Shown piece after piece: positions 20,849 to 21,553 of a DNA stretch of 21,553 nt; the first letter of the stretch is position 1; every line of letters begins with the position of its first letter. Source of the stretch: Dehalococcoidia bacterium (GTDB lineage Bacteria > Chloroflexota > Dehalococcoidia > Lucifugimonadales > SHYF01). The notes under the pieces were generated by a model that was not told the DNA's origin, made no database searches, and worked only from the letters and a program-made list of their open reading frames with translations. The DNA lies in NCBI GenBank assembly GCA_009692985.1, contig SHYF01000005.1, positions 1-21,553 on the forward strand. The letters run 5' to 3'. A program made the translations under genes and the position numbers.

Positions 20849-21553
20849 ATGCCTATTGAGAAGCTGGCACCAGAGCTGGACCGTATCGTAGACCCGGGTC
20901 AGGAATACGAGGAATTGGGCAAGGGTTTTGCCCTGGGTGAGGGACCTGTGTGGTGGAAGGAAGGGGGGTACTTGCTCTTCAGTGACGTCATCAATAACAG
21001 GAGGATGAAGTGGGCGCCTCGTGAGGGCGTAACTGAGTTTCTCAAGCCCACCAACTACGCCAATGGCCTCACCCGGGACCGTCAGGGCAGGCTCATTGCA
21101 TGCGAGCATGGCGGCGCCACCCCTGGGGAATTTAACTCGAGAGTCACACGCACGGAGCCCGATGGGAGTATAACTGTCGTCGCCTACAACTACCGGGGGC
21201 ATAGACTAAACCGTCCCAACGATGTGGTGGTCAGGAGCGACGGAAGCATATACTTTACCGACCTGATGACGTTCAACGTTGTTTCTGAGCTGGACTTTGT
21301 TGGCGTATATAGGGTTACTCCTGACCTGGGCGCCATCAACCTGCTGGTGAGGGATGCTCCGGCTCCTATGGGTGCCGCTAATGGCCTAGCCTTCTCGCCT
21401 GACGAGAAAATCCTGTATATGACCGCAGGCCGATACATACGGGCCTTCGACATGCAGGCCCCGAGATATGGAGCCGACAGAGACAATATTGCTGCCCTGC
21501 CGCTGGTAGATACTGGGCTACTGAATCTTGCTTCTGACCGCGTCTTCTGTGAT
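20849..21553 (+). CDS. SMP-30/gluconolactonase-family protein (partial, runs off the right edge)
   Basis: The first 235 codons of a beta-propeller hydrolase, open to the end of the window. Seen: 'ALGEGPVWWKEGGYLLFSDV' with the metal-binding Glu of the EGP motif, 'NYANGLTRDRQGRLIACEHG', 'HRLNRPNDVVVRSDGSIYFTD' with the conserved Asn-Asp, and 'AANGLAFSPDEKILYMT'. The family hydrolyses sugar lactones and related esters using a divalent metal; the substrate here is unknown. The start is well supported: AAGGAGG at 20837-20843, 5 nt before ATG 20849. The usual TDPPYG after FTD is replaced by 'LMTFNVVSELDF', a divergence from typical gluconolactonases. The C-terminal blades and last active-site residue lie outside the window. 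Confidence 0.88.
   Translation, partial: MPIEKLAPELDRIVDPGQEYEELGKGFALGEGPVWWKEGGYLLFSDVINNRRMKWAPREGVTEFLKPTNYANGLTRDRQGRLIACEHGGATPGEFNSRVTRTEPDGSITVVAYNYRGHRLNRPNDVVVRSDGSIYFTDLMTFNVVSELDFVGVYRVTPDLGAINLLVRDAPAPMGAANGLAFSPDEKILYMTAGRYIRAFDMQAPRYGADRDNIAALPLVDTGLLNLASDRVFCD

Noticed and set aside
1..21553. CRISPR array, tRNA or rRNA genes, prophage or toxin-antitoxin modules
   Set aside because: Looked for regularly spaced direct repeats, conserved rRNA or tRNA segments and typical small toxin/antitoxin pairs; none was seen.

Overview
The window is a compact, mostly forward-strand stretch of a bacterial chromosome, moderately GC-rich by eye. The best guess at the source is a member of the Chloroflexota, probably Dehalococcoidia or a relative. 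That guess rests on three things: a secreted surface protein whose C-terminal 'GWNLLSV ... GRGYWVYV' module I associate with surface proteins of that group, small intergenic palindromes of the TCCTGAG...TCGAAGGA type, and the style of the HrcA/DnaJ block. It is inference, not proof; there is no rRNA gene or other decisive marker here.

Layout. (1) 1-4022: a stand-alone Lrp/AsnC effector-domain protein, an NAD-dependent epimerase of the NDUFA9-like type, folC (folate) and fabF (fatty-acid elongation). folC and fabF are 10 nt apart with a good ribosome binding site between them. (2) 4192-5288: a near-consensus promoter drives rpsP, a KH-domain RNA-binding protein and rimM, a ribosome-assembly operon; trmD and rplS, frequent partners elsewhere, do not follow. 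(3) 5289-8547: a 490-base leader with two near-consensus promoters, a strong hairpin and a small coupled reading frame, then a 901-residue secreted Ig-like surface protein closed by a strong intrinsic terminator. (4) 8548-13313: hrcA with its promoter and a degenerate CIRCE operator, dnaJ, a second NAD-dependent epimerase and prmA. grpE and dnaK are not between hrcA and dnaJ. (5) 13321-14382, reverse strand: a pentapeptide-repeat protein and a flavin reductase-domain protein. (6) 14453-16224: a MITE-like element with nested repeats, then an alpha/beta hydrolase overlapping a VTT-domain membrane protein. (7) 16292-17352: a small reverse-strand membrane protein and a decayed mobB (molybdopterin-guanine dinucleotide synthesis) with two in-frame stops, then an unrecognised fragment. 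(8) 17353-19668: phosphoenolpyruvate synthase, TTG start after a perfect AGGAGG. (9) 19867-20614, reverse strand: degenerate membrane-protein frames and an N-terminal remnant that resembles the dual-OB domain family. (10) 20849 to the right edge: the start of an SMP-30/gluconolactonase-family protein.

Most genes are housekeeping: folate, lipid, ribosome maturation, chaperones and carbon metabolism. The less ordinary parts are the surface-protein leader, the repeat and MITE content, and two decaying patches (about 16.5-17.24 kb and 19.9-20.6 kb) where relics can be read through stop codons. I found no CRISPR array, rRNA, tRNA, prophage or intact transposase, and nothing I can defend as a complete new biological system. 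The strongest candidates for new biology are the surface-protein leader and the surface protein itself.
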